From GCA-2686265 sp036010965 (GTDB taxonomy: Bacteria > Planctomycetota > UBA1135 > GCA-002686595): DNA of 26,194 bases. Of this stretch, positions 1 through 7,863 are shown piece after piece. Positions within the stretch are counted from its first letter, which is position 1. Every line of letters starts with the position of its first letter. The DNA lies in NCBI GenBank assembly GCA_036010965.1, contig DASCMO010000131.1, positions 1 through 26,194 on the forward strand, given 5' to 3'. The position numbers and the translations under genes were made by a program. A model generated the notes under the pieces. It was not told the origin of the DNA, searched no databases, and saw nothing but the letters and a program-made list of their open reading frames with translations.

Positions 1-2
1 AA

Positions 3-905
3 CAGCCCTTCGCCCCCCCGCCGGGCGCCACGCCGGGCCCCTACGCCTGGATCGTCGTCGGCGAACAACTGGCCTACACCCACAGCCTCGCGCGCGGCAG
101 CGAGATCAACATCGTGACCGTCATGCCCGACGAGCGCGGGCGCGTGCGGGACGCCAACCGCAAGTTCCGCGTGGCCGGGACCTTCCGTTCGGGCGAGAAC
201 GAGGTCGACAAGGCTCGCATCTACCTCGATCGCGCGGAACTGGCGGACTTCCTGGGCCACCAACCACAGCGCATCGGGGAACGAGCCGACCGCTTCAGCC
301 AGGTCCTGGTGCGCCTGGTCGACTATCCGCGGGACGGCCTGCAGCTGAAAGCCGACTTGAACCAGACCCTCTTCGAGGCGGGTCTGATCCGCGACAAGGA
401 CGCTGGGGAGGTCAAGACCTGGGAGGACCATCGCAAGAACCTGCTGGGCGCGATCGAGAACGAGAAGACCCTGCTCGGGATCATGCTCAGCCTGGTGCTG
501 GTCGTGGCCGGCTTCACGGTCTTCGCGATCCTGTCCATGCTCGTGACCGAGAAGCGCCGCGACATCGGCATCCTGACGGCCCTCGGCGCGACGCCGAGCG
601 GGATCATGGGCCTCTACCTGATGATCGGGTTCTGGGATGCCCTGCTGGGCTGCCTGGCGGGCGGTGTGATCGGCGTCACCTCCGCCATCAACATCGACCC
701 CATCGAGCGCTCCCTGAGCAACGCATTCGGCTACGAGATCTTCAACCGCGAGGTCTACCTCTTCGACCACATCCCATCGGTGGTCGACCCGTCGGGCGTG
801 GGGATGATTATCGGGGGCGCCTTTCTGTGCACCCTGCTCTTTGCCGCCTACCCCGCCTGGCGCGCCGCGCGCCTGCACCCCATCGACGCCCTGCGCTACG
901 AATGA
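3..905 (+). CDS. LolC/LolE-type ABC transporter permease, C-terminal part (5' end outside window)
   Basis: This is the membrane subunit of a MacB/LolCDE-family exporter, which in diderm bacteria moves lipoproteins from the inner membrane towards the outer membrane. The frame is open to the window edge, so the N-terminus and first transmembrane segment are missing. The visible part begins in the periplasmic domain (WIVVGEQLA, then an INIVTV strand). The FtsX-type core follows, with three hydrophobic segments starting LLGIMLSLVLVV, DALLGCLAGGVIG and GMIIGGAFLCTLLF. The cytoplasmic coupling stretch TEKRRDIGILTALGA lies after the first of these. The protein ends PAWRAARLHPIDALRYE, the usual end of this family. 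Its TGA overlaps the ATG of the ATPase gene (ATGA), so the two are translationally coupled. LolC, LolE and fused LolF types cannot be told apart from this fragment. Confidence 0.9.
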   Translation, partial: QPFAPPPGATPGPYAWIVVGEQLAYTHSLARGSEINIVTVMPDERGRVRDANRKFRVAGTFRSGENEVDKARIYLDRAELADFLGHQPQRIGERADRFSQVLVRLVDYPRDGLQLKADLNQTLFEAGLIRDKDAGEVKTWEDHRKNLLGAIENEKTLLGIMLSLVLVVAGFTVFAILSMLVTEKRRDIGILTALGATPSGIMGLYLMIGFWDALLGCLAGGVIGVTSAINIDPIERSLSNAFGYEIFNREVYLFDHIPSVVDPSGVGMIIGGAFLCTLLFAAYPAWRAARLHPIDALRYE

Positions 906-1648
906 GCGCTGACCAACGAGAGACCCCCGACGGCCTGGGAGAGGTCGTCCTTGCAGCGTGCGACGTGCGCAAATCCTTCGCCATCGGCGAGCGCTCCCTG
1001 GAGGTGCTGCACGGCACGGACTTCGACCTCCGCCAGGCGGAGCGCCTGTGTCTGATGGGTGCCTCGGGAGCGGGCAAGTCCACCCTCCTGCACATCCTCG
1101 GCCTGCTCGAGAAGCCCACCGAGGGGCGCGTGATCCTGGCCGGAGAGGACGCCTGGACCCTGCCGGCGCGCCGGCGGGCCGAGCTGCGCAACCGCCACAT
1201 CGGCTTCGTCTTCCAGTTCTACCACCTGCTCCCGGAGCTCGACGCCGTGGAGAACGTGATGCTGCCGGGCATGATCGCGCGCACAGGCCCGCGCTTTCAG
1301 CGCCGCGCCGGGCGCGAACGCGCCCTGGAACTCCTGACCCGCTTCGGCCTGGGCGAACGCCTCGAGCACCGACCTTCCCAGCTCTCCGGCGGAGAGCGCC
1401 AGCGGGTCGCCATCGCACGCGCCCTGTTCCTCGATCCCGAGGTGCTGATCGCCGACGAGCCCACCGGAAACCTCGACACACAGACAGGCGAGCGGGTCCT
1501 CGATCTACTGCTCGCGGAACAGAAGGCCCGCGGCCTCGCGCTCCTGCTCGTAACCCACGACGAGCGCATCGCGGCGCGCTGTGAGCGCACGCTCACCATG
1601 GAAGACGGTCTGATCCAGGCCGACTCGGCCCACCCGATCCCCGAGTAA
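902..1648 (+). CDS. lolD: Lipoprotein-releasing ABC transporter ATP-binding protein LolD
   Basis: This is the cytoplasmic ATPase that powers the upstream permease. The 248-residue length suits LolD. Motifs run in order: Walker A GASGAGKST (53-61), Q-loop glutamine in FVFQFYHLLPEL (Q105), signature LSGGERQRVAIARAL (from 161), Walker B VLIADEPTGNLD (from 181) and H-loop VTHDE (H219). The start at 902 was chosen because it overlaps the permease stop as ATGA. An upstream in-frame ATG at 827 would add 25 arginine- and proline-rich residues that merely shadow the permease frame. The gene is convergent with the NAD kinase gene, with only 10 bases between their stop codons. A MacB-type ATPase of another export system is possible, but the pairing and length favour LolD. 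Confidence 0.93.
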   Translation: MSADQRETPDGLGEVVLAACDVRKSFAIGERSLEVLHGTDFDLRQAERLCLMGASGAGKSTLLHILGLLEKPTEGRVILAGEDAWTLPARRRAELRNRHIGFVFQFYHLLPELDAVENVMLPGMIARTGPRFQRRAGRERALELLTRFGLGERLEHRPSQLSGGERQRVAIARALFLDPEVLIADEPTGNLDTQTGERVLDLLLAEQKARGLALLLVTHDERIAARCERTLTMEDGLIQADSAHPIPE

Positions 1649-1658
1649 GCCGGGCGGG

Positions 1659-2699
1659 CTACAGGACGTCGTTCTCGTCGAAGCCAGCCTCGTCGGCGGC
1701 GGGCGCGGGCGCGGCAGGGAACCGCTCCAGATCGATTCCGGGCTCAAAACTTCCGCGCCAGCCCAGACGCTCGCGCACGCGCCGGTATGGGTTCGAGTCC
1801 GGCCGCGCCAGGAGTGGGAAGGCCACGTTGTGGCGCCGAACGCGCACCTCGTCGCCCTCCTTGAGGGGCTGGAATCCCTGGCCGTCCACCGCCAAGGTCG
1901 TCAGTCCGCTGGTCTGCTCCACGCGCACGTGCAGCACGCTGTCGGGGTGCGTCACCAGGGCGCGGTGCGAGAGGGACTGGGGACAGATGGGCGTCACGAC
2001 GATGCCGCGCATGGAGGGCGCCAGGATCGGTCCGCCGGCGGCCAGGGAGTGGGCCGTCGAACCGCTGGGCGTCGCGAGGATCAGGCCGTCCGCGCGGTAG
2101 TCGCTGACCCACTGGTCGCCGATGCGCAGAGAGAGGGTCAGCATGGCCTGCACGGCCCCGCGCTCGATGAGCACATCGTTGAGAGCAATCTTGCGCGCGC
2201 CAATGCCCGTGTGCCCGTTCACTTCGGCCGTCAAGCGCATGCGCGGCTCGAGCACGCTGCGTCCGGAGAGCACCTCCTCGAGGGCCTCCTCCCAGTCCCG
2301 CATCTCGACCGAGGCCAGAAAGCCCACCCGACCGAAGTTGATCCCGATCGTGGGCACGGGGTGGCGGGCGAAGGCGCGCGCGCAGGAGAGGATCGAGCCG
2401 TCGCCCCCCAGGACGATCGCGAGGTCGGGCAGGTCGGCGACCGGCTTCCCGCGTCGCTGCTCCGCGTCCTGGGTGAAGGTCCGCAGGTCGCGCACAACAT
2501 CCACCGAGCCGACGCGCGCTCCGATCCAGGGCTCAAGGTCCTCGAGCAGGGCATCGGCCTGCACCTTGCTGCTGTCCGCCAGCACCAGGGCGCGGCGCAC
2601 CTCGCGAGCGAAGGGCTTGCGGTCCCGGGCTCGCGCCGTGGGCGGCGTCTGCTCGGGGGTCTGCCCCTTGAAGTCGCGCGAGGCCGCGGAACTCTTCAC
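1659..2699 (-). CDS. nadK: NAD kinase
   Basis: The enzyme phosphorylates NAD to NADP with ATP or polyphosphate in the cytoplasm. The 346-residue protein has the diagnostic glycine-rich motif GGDGSIL (98-104; the family usually reads GGDGT), then GINFGRVGFLA (119-129), the conserved NDVLIERG (174-181) and the NAD-binding stretch DGLILATPSGSTAHSLAAGG (204-223). It has about 35 extra N-terminal residues and a proline-rich, acidic C-terminal tail (PAAPAPAADEAGFDENDVL) not needed by the family. The start is a GTG that overlaps the dxs stop as GTGA, which supports translational coupling and last place in the xseB-ispA-dxs-nadK operon. Placing it after dxs is logical because the MEP pathway enzyme IspC consumes NADPH, but that link is inferred. 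Confidence 0.93.
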   Translation of the reverse strand: MKSSAASRDFKGQTPEQTPPTARARDRKPFAREVRRALVLADSSKVQADALLEDLEPWIGARVGSVDVVRDLRTFTQDAEQRRGKPVADLPDLAIVLGGDGSILSCARAFARHPVPTIGINFGRVGFLASVEMRDWEEALEEVLSGRSVLEPRMRLTAEVNGHTGIGARKIALNDVLIERGAVQAMLTLSLRIGDQWVSDYRADGLILATPSGSTAHSLAAGGPILAPSMRGIVVTPICPQSLSHRALVTHPDSVLHVRVEQTSGLTTLAVDGQGFQPLKEGDEVRVRRHNVAFPLLARPDSNPYRRVRERLGWRGSFEPGIDLERFPAAPAPAADEAGFDENDVL

Positions 2700-4681
2700 G
2701 CCTCGCGCGCCTCTTCGGTGCGCTCCGCACCCAGAAGGATGCGCGCCACCTTGCCGATACCGGCCGCGTCGATGCCCGCCCGGGCGAGCTGCTCGCCGCG
2801 GCTCGTCATGTGCGGGACGAAGTCGTCGCCCACCCCCAGGATCCGCACCCGGGCGCGCGGCGCGGGCAGGCGGTTCCAGGCCTCCAGCACGGCCGAGCCG
2901 AAGCCCCCGCTGCGCTGGTGCTCCTCAACGGTCACGATGTGCCGGTAGTCGCGGGCGTGGCGCGCCAGGAGCTCCAGATCCAGGGGTTTGGCGAAGCGCG
3001 CGTCCACCACGCCCACCACCAGGCCCTCGGCGCGCAGGCATTCGGCCGCCCGCTGGGCCTCGCCGACGAGCGCGCCGTAGGCCCAGACGACCAGCTGCTC
3101 GCCCTCGCACAGCACCTCCGCGCGGCCGGGCACCATCGCGCGCCGCTCGTCGGGGTGGATCGTCTCCGGATCGGGCGTGGCGGCGCGCGGGTAGCGCATC
3201 GCCACCGGGCCGTCGAGGCCGAGAGCCATGGAGAGCATGCGCTCGAGGTCCGAGGCGTCGCGCGGAGCGCAGAGCACCATGCCCGGCAAGGCGCGCAGGT
3301 AGGCGATGTCGAAGACACCGTTGTGGGTCGGCCCGTCCTGGCCGACGAAGCCGGCGCGGTCGAGGCAGAAGAGCACCGGCAGCCCCTGGAGGGCGACCTC
3401 CTGAAAGACTTGATCGAAGCCGCGCTGAAGGAAGGTCGAGTAGATAGCCGCCACCGGCCGCATCCCGGCGCGCGCCAGACCGGCGCTCATCGCCACCGCG
3501 TGCTGCTCGGTGATGCCCGTGTCGAAGAAGCGGCCCGGGAAGCGCAGGGCGAAGGCGTCGAGACCCGTCCCCGAGGGCATGGCGGCGGTCACGGCCCGCA
3601 CCCGCGCATCGCGCTCAGCGGCGCGCACCAGGGCGCCCGAGAAGACCGAGGTGAAGGGCGGGCCCGACGGCGCGGGTACGCTCACGGGCTTGGAGTCCTC
3701 GGCGCCGACCTTGCCCGCCTCCACGCCCGAACCGAGGTTGGCCGAGGGCTTGACGCCGTGGACGCGCTCGGGGTGATCTAGGGCGTCGGGGTGTCCCTTG
3801 CCCTTCTCGGTCAGGATGTGCAGCAGCACGACTCCGTCAAGCCGGCGCACGCGCTGCAGGTTCTCCACCAGGCGCTCGACGTCGTGCCCGTCGATCGGAC
3901 CGATGTAGGCCACGCCAAGCTCCTCGAAGACGTGCCCTGGGACCAGGCTGTGGCGCACGACCTCGCCGATCTGATCGAGGGCGCGCGAGGCCTTCGGGCC
4001 GATCAGGGGGATGGCGTTGATCAGGCTCTGGATCTCCTGCTGCGAACGCTGGACGAGGCGCGAGGAGCGGATGCGCGAGAGGTAGCGGGCCATGGCCCCC
4101 ACCGAGCGTGCAATAGACCACTCGTTGTCGTTGAGGATCACGAGCAACGGCGAGGAGAGAGCGCCGGCGTGATTGAGAGCCTCGAAGGCCACCCCGGCGC
4201 CGAGGCTGGCGTCCCCGATGGCGGCGACCACGTGCGGCGGATCCGGGTCGGTGTCGAAACCGAGGGCCAGGCCGAGGGCCAGGCTCACGCTCGTCCCGGC
4301 GTGACCCGTGTGGAAGAGGTCGTACTCTGACTCGTCGGGGTGGGTGAAGCCGCACAGACCGTCTGTCTGGCGCAGGCTGTGGAAGCGTCCCCGGCGACCG
4401 GTGAGGATCTTGTGTACGTAGGCCTGATGACTGACGTCCCAGACCAGGCGGTCGCGGCGAAAGTCGAAGCAGTAGTGCAGGGCGCACGAGAGTTCCACGA
4501 CGCCCAGGTTCGATCCGAGGTGACCGCCGGTGCGCTGGATGGACTCGAGCAGGAACGCTCGCAGCTCGTCGCAGACCGCCGGGAGCTCGTGCGGCGCGAG
4601 GCGTCGCAGGTCCTCGGGGGAGTCGATGGTCTCCAGCAGCGGCGTGCGGGGCCGGGGAATCTCGTCGTTCGGGGTGTCCAT
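2696..4681 (-). CDS. dxs: 1-deoxy-D-xylulose-5-phosphate synthase
   Basis: This thiamine-diphosphate enzyme condenses pyruvate and glyceraldehyde 3-phosphate in the first step of the MEP isoprenoid pathway. The 661 residues are slightly longer than the usual 620-640. Visible landmarks are the GGHLGSNLGVVEL motif with its catalytic-site histidine (H54), THPDESEYD and HTGHAGTS (from 114), the thiamine/Mg motif GDASLGAGVAFEALNHAG (156-173) with its distal NDN (184-186), GPIDGHD (261-267), and the pyrimidine-domain DTGITEQHAV with the catalytic glutamate E392. The extra length is a linker around 312-342. The motif reads GDA where most homologues read GDG. The ATG at 4681 was chosen because the longer open frame upstream is proline- and arginine-rich. 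The stop overlaps the nadK GTG start. A 160-base gap separates the gene from ispA. Confidence 0.95.
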   Translation of the reverse strand: MDTPNDEIPRPRTPLLETIDSPEDLRRLAPHELPAVCDELRAFLLESIQRTGGHLGSNLGVVELSCALHYCFDFRRDRLVWDVSHQAYVHKILTGRRGRFHSLRQTDGLCGFTHPDESEYDLFHTGHAGTSVSLALGLALGFDTDPDPPHVVAAIGDASLGAGVAFEALNHAGALSSPLLVILNDNEWSIARSVGAMARYLSRIRSSRLVQRSQQEIQSLINAIPLIGPKASRALDQIGEVVRHSLVPGHVFEELGVAYIGPIDGHDVERLVENLQRVRRLDGVVLLHILTEKGKGHPDALDHPERVHGVKPSANLGSGVEAGKVGAEDSKPVSVPAPSGPPFTSVFSGALVRAAERDARVRAVTAAMPSGTGLDAFALRFPGRFFDTGITEQHAVAMSAGLARAGMRPVAAIYSTFLQRGFDQVFQEVALQGLPVLFCLDRAGFVGQDGPTHNGVFDIAYLRALPGMVLCAPRDASDLERMLSMALGLDGPVAMRYPRAATPDPETIHPDERRAMVPGRAEVLCEGEQLVVWAYGALVGEAQRAAECLRAEGLVVGVVDARFAKPLDLELLARHARDYRHIVTVEEHQRSGGFGSAVLEAWNRLPAPRARVRILGVGDDFVPHMTSRGEQLARAGIDAAGIGKVARILLGAERTEEAREA

Positions 4682-4782
4682 GGGAGCGCGCCTCGGGGGA
4701 GCGGCGCCGGCGCCGGGTCCGTGGCGCACATTGCTTGCGATACACATTCTGGGACCGAAACCCACCGGGGCCAAGGGGGGAG

Positions 4783-4800
4783 CTGGGAACCCATTCCCAG
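4783..4800. other. Perfect short inverted repeat in the ispA-dxs gap
   Basis: CTGGGAA and TTCCCAG flank the four-base loop CCCA, giving a perfect 7-bp stem in the 160-base spacer between ispA and dxs. No T-tract follows on the minus strand, so it is not a canonical terminator. It may be a pause, processing or mRNA-stability hairpin that sets dxs expression apart from xseB-ispA. I saw no convincing promoter in this gap. Confidence 0.35.
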
Positions 4801-4841
4801 GCCGGTGCCAGGCAGCCGATCCGAGCCTGGCTCCGGTCGCC

Positions 4842-5726
4842 TCAGTGATCGCGCTCGAGGAGGCGCTCAACGAGCTGCAACGCCAGGCTCTCGGAAGCGA
4901 ACCCCAGGGCCCGTCCCTCCTCGCGCGCGCGCTCACCGAGGCGCGCGGCCTCGCCCCGCGCGCCTTCCAGACCCAGGGCCGCCACCAGGGTCGCCCGGTC
5001 GTGGCGGGCGTCCTTGCCGGGGGTCTTGCCCAGGGTGGCGGCGTCACCGGTCACGTCGAGCACGTCGTCCACGGCCTGGAAGCACAGACCGACGCTCACC
5101 CCGAAGGCGTGCACCGCGGCGCAGCGCTCGGCGCTCGCCCCGGCCGCCAGGGCCCCCAGCTCGGCGGCGACAGCGATCAGGGCCGCGGTCTTGCGCTCGT
5201 GTACCGAGCGCACGGCGTCGGCCTGGGCCTCGGCCCCCGGCAGGGCCAGGTCCAGTACCTGACCTCCGACCAGGCCCGCCGGCCCGGCGGCTCGCGCCAG
5301 GGCGACCGCCTGTCGGGCGCCCTCGACGCCCCCCTCCGCCAGGACCCCGAATGCCCGCGTCAGGAGCGCATCGCCGGCCAGGATGGCCGTCGCCTCGTCG
5401 AACTGCCGGTGGACCGTGGGCCTCCCGCGGCGCAGGTCGTCGTCATCCATGCAGGGCAGGTCATCGTGCACCAGGCTGTAGGTGTGGATCATCTCCACCG
5501 CCCCGGCCGGGGCGGCCGCCTGCTCGTCGGTGCCGTCGTGCTCGCGGCACATCAGGCGCACGAGGGCCGGACGCAATCGCTTGCCGCCACTGAACAGGGC
5601 GTGGCGCACGGCCCCCGCCAGAGCCTCGGGCCACTCGGGTGCGTCGGCCAGCTGGGCTTCCAGCCGCCCTTCGATCCAGGCGCGGCTGTCCGCCAGCCAG
5701 ACGTCGAGGTCCACGGGCTCCGCCAT
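4842..5726 (-). CDS. ispA: Polyprenyl synthetase, farnesyl diphosphate synthase type
   Basis: The enzyme joins isopentenyl diphosphate to allylic diphosphates to make geranyl or farnesyl diphosphate for quinones, hopanoids, carotenoids and undecaprenyl carriers. The 294 residues match bacterial short-chain synthases. The substrate-binding GGKRLRP (48-54) comes first. The first aspartate-rich motif is DDLPCMDDDDLRRGRPTVH (from 88), with the DDx4D spacing of bacterial FPP synthases, and the second is DDVLDVTGD (220-228). GKTPGKDA (233-240) is also typical. The start at 5726 (MAEPVDL) lies 10 bases after the xseB stop and fits the family N-terminus. The longer open frame upstream only shadows xseB. 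Chain length is inferred: GGPP synthases look similar, so C15 versus C20 product is not certain. Confidence 0.93.
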   Translation of the reverse strand: MAEPVDLDVWLADSRAWIEGRLEAQLADAPEWPEALAGAVRHALFSGGKRLRPALVRLMCREHDGTDEQAAAPAGAVEMIHTYSLVHDDLPCMDDDDLRRGRPTVHRQFDEATAILAGDALLTRAFGVLAEGGVEGARQAVALARAAGPAGLVGGQVLDLALPGAEAQADAVRSVHERKTAALIAVAAELGALAAGASAERCAAVHAFGVSVGLCFQAVDDVLDVTGDAATLGKTPGKDARHDRATLVAALGLEGARGEAARLGERAREEGRALGFASESLALQLVERLLERDH

Positions 5727-5736
5727 GGGCCCGCGC

Positions 5737-6003
5737 CTAGCCCTGATCCGGGGCATCCGGATCCTCTTCGAAGGGGCGCAGGGTGAGTTCGGCGTCCGCC
5801 GCCAGTTCCTCGACCTGCTGCTGGTAGGCCTCAAGGGCCTCGCGGCAGCCCTTGAGGAGCTCCACACCCTCGCGATAGCGTCCGAGCGCCTGCTCCAGGT
5901 CCAGGCCGCCCTCCTCCAGTGCCTCCACCACGGCCTCCAGGCGTGTCAGGCGCCCGTCGAAGCCCGCTCCCGATCCGCTCTTGGCGCTCTCTTTCTCGGC
6001 CAT
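5737..6003 (-). CDS. xseB: Exodeoxyribonuclease VII small subunit
   Basis: XseB binds XseA to form exonuclease VII, which degrades single-stranded DNA to oligonucleotides. The 88-residue protein has the family's single helical hairpin: FDGRLTRLEAVVEALEEGG (15-33), LDLEQALGRYREGVELLKGC (34-53) and a last helix running to about 70. An acidic tail follows. The start at 6003 (MAEKESA) was chosen by family length; an in-frame ATG three codons upstream is possible. The gene opens the minus-strand operon and is followed 10 bases later by ispA. The xseB-ispA-dxs order is common across bacteria, which strengthens all three calls. XseA is not in the window. Confidence 0.92.
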   Translation of the reverse strand: MAEKESAKSGSGAGFDGRLTRLEAVVEALEEGGLDLEQALGRYREGVELLKGCREALEAYQQQVEELAADAELTLRPFEEDPDAPDQG

Positions 6004-6110
6004 GGGGCCCATCCTAGCCATCCGGACCGTCCGCGTCCCCCACCGCCCGCCGCTCGCCCAGCCCTTTTTTGCCCTTTTTCGGGACTGCAGCCCACCGTCA
6101 CCCTCCATTG

Positions 6111-6144
6111 GCAACGTTGCGGTAAGTCCAGGGCGGGTTAGAAT
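6111..6144 (+). promoter_or_regulatory. Candidate promoter of the radical SAM gene, with palindrome over the -35 box
   Basis: TTGCGG (6117-6122) and TAGAAT (6139-6144) are separated by 16 bases and would start transcription near 6151, giving a leader of roughly 110 bases before the ATG at 6264. The perfect 10-bp palindrome GCAACGTTGC (6111-6120) overlaps the -35 box and could be an operator. The rest of the 260-base divergent region (6004-6263) shows T-runs near 6065-6079 and no gene. The xseB-side promoter is not evident. Confidence 0.45.
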
Positions 6145-6263
6145 CCGATAGGTGCTACGAAGCCCCCAGAGCCGATACGGTCTCGGCGCCTGCAATCTCA
6201 CGCTTGCGAGAGCTTCCAGCGCCACCCCCCACCGCCCCACAGCACCTGTTCGCCCCGGACACC

Positions 6264-7778
6264 ATGAGAGTTGCGCTCATCTACGCCAAGGACCAGCACA
6301 TCAAGGAGAAGGCCGCCACGGTCTTCGCCGACGAGAGCGTCACCAAGGGCGAGTTGGCCCGGGACGAGGTCTACCCGCCCCTGGGCATCAGCATCCTCGC
6401 GGCCTGGCTCGAGCAGGGCGGCCACGAGGTGCGCTTGAAGGACGACTCGATCGAGGACATCGACGTCCTGCTCGCGGACATGGAATGGGCGGAGGTGATC
6501 GGGTTCTCCAGCCTGACGCCCAACGCTCGGCGCGCGCGTGAGCTCGGCCAGCTCTGCCGTGAGGAGTTCGGTAAGCCCGTCATCATGGGCGGCCCGCACC
6601 CGACGACCAACCCCGAGTTCTTCCTGAACTCCGGCGCAGCGGACGTCTGCGTACAGGGCGAGGGGGACGTGACCTTGCCCGAGCTGCTCGCGGTGATCTT
6701 CGAGCCCGAACGCTGGGACGAGGTACAGGGCATCACCTTCCTGCGCGACGGCGAGCTGGTGGCGACTCCGCGCCGGCCGCTGGTCACGGACATCGACAGC
6801 ATCCCGCGCCCCGCCTATCACCTGTGGGACATCGAGCGCTACATGAAGCTCATGATCAACCCCGGGGTGACGATGATCACGAGCCGCGGCTGTCCTTACG
6901 CGTGCACCTTCTGCGATGCGGAGATGACGCCGCGCCAGTACCGAGCGATGGGGCCCCAGCAGACGGTCGATCTGATGGAGTTCCTGCTCAAGACCTACAA
7001 CCCGCCGCAGCTCGTCCTCTTCGACGACCTGTTCACGATCCAGCGCAAGCGCGTGATCGCGATCTGCAAGGAGATCGTTCGCCGGGACATGTGCTTCGAG
7101 TGGGTCTGCGAGTCGCGCGTCGACACGATGGACTTCGAGATGCTGCGCTGGCTGCGTAAAGCAGGCTGCGTGAAGATCTACTACGGTCTCGAGTCGGGCT
7201 CACCCAGCATGCTGAACACCATGAAGAAGGGTGTCACGCCCGAGAAGGTGCGGCAGGGTGCGAAGCTCAACCGTCAAATCGGGATGTACTTCAAGTTCTT
7301 CCTGCTCTACGGGTTCCCCGAGGACAAGGTCGAGGACCATCGCCTGACGGAGGAGTTGATCCGCGCCACGCGGCCCGACGCGGTCTGCTGCGCGATTCTC
7401 CAGCCGATCCCCGGCACGGAGGTCTACGAGCAGTTGAAGCCCCTGCTCACCAAGGACGTGGCGGAGATGGACTTCCATTACTGGCACTCGACCGAGAGCT
7501 TCAAGCACCCGAACTTCACCCACGAGGAGCTGCACGCCGAGCGCGAGCGCGTCCTGAAGGTGCATGCCGAGACCCGTCAGCTTCCCGGGCGCATGCTGCG
7601 CAAGCTCGAACGTGCCTGGGCGCTCATCACCCACCCCGAGCTGCTCGGCGACCTGTTCGAGATCCGTAGCCGTCGCAGGCGTTATCTCAAGCGCGTCTCC
7701 CAGAGTGACTGGGCCTGGACCCAGACCGAGGAGCGCGACCACGTCGCGATGCAGGTCCCCAAGGTGACCGCCGACTGA
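6264..7778 (+). CDS. B12-binding-domain radical SAM protein of unknown substrate
   Basis: This 504-residue protein has a class B radical SAM layout. An N-terminal Rossmann-like cobalamin-binding-type domain (about 1-145) shows YPPLGISILAAWLEQGGHEV, the FSSLT loop (81-85) and the IMGGPHPT strand (107-114). A short linker ends at IPRPAYHLWD. The radical SAM barrel carries the Fe4S4 motif CPYACTFC (C210, C214, C217), FDDLFTIQ, CESRVD and YYGLESGS. The DxHxxG cobalamin-ligand motif is absent, as in many class B members, so cofactor binding may be base-off/His-off. A basic C-terminal helical region (about 430-490) ends the protein. BchE-like cyclases and P-methylase or hopanoid-modifying enzymes share this fold. 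With no biosynthetic neighbour, the substrate cannot be named. It is monocistronic, with its own promoter and terminator. Confidence 0.88.
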   Translation: MRVALIYAKDQHIKEKAATVFADESVTKGELARDEVYPPLGISILAAWLEQGGHEVRLKDDSIEDIDVLLADMEWAEVIGFSSLTPNARRARELGQLCREEFGKPVIMGGPHPTTNPEFFLNSGAADVCVQGEGDVTLPELLAVIFEPERWDEVQGITFLRDGELVATPRRPLVTDIDSIPRPAYHLWDIERYMKLMINPGVTMITSRGCPYACTFCDAEMTPRQYRAMGPQQTVDLMEFLLKTYNPPQLVLFDDLFTIQRKRVIAICKEIVRRDMCFEWVCESRVDTMDFEMLRWLRKAGCVKIYYGLESGSPSMLNTMKKGVTPEKVRQGAKLNRQIGMYFKFFLLYGFPEDKVEDHRLTEELIRATRPDAVCCAILQPIPGTEVYEQLKPLLTKDVAEMDFHYWHSTESFKHPNFTHEELHAERERVLKVHAETRQLPGRMLRKLERAWALITHPELLGDLFEIRSRRRRYLKRVSQSDWAWTQTEERDHVAMQVPKVTAD

Positions 7779-7826
7779 CCGCCCCCCGCCGAAAACCGGG
7801 CTGGGAGAAAAACTCGCAGCCTGCTC

Positions 7827-7863
7827 GAACGAGGGCCGCCGTAAAGGCGGCCCTCGTTCATTT
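7827..7863 (+). terminator. Strong intrinsic-type terminator after the radical SAM gene
   Basis: GAACGAGGGCCGCC (7827-7840) and GGCGGCCCTCGTTC (7846-7859) form a perfect 14-bp stem with the loop GTAAA, followed by ATTT. It lies 48 bases after the stop codon. It may also serve the minus strand, where a short open frame ends at 7864. Confidence 0.85.

Noticed and set aside
1649..1658. A terminator between lolD and nadK
   Set aside because: Only 10 bases separate the convergent stop codons, and no hairpin with a T-tract is visible.
2122..3447. A plus-strand open frame of 441 codons over nadK/dxs
   Set aside because: It is low-complexity Arg/Ser/Pro sequence antisense to two well-conserved enzymes.
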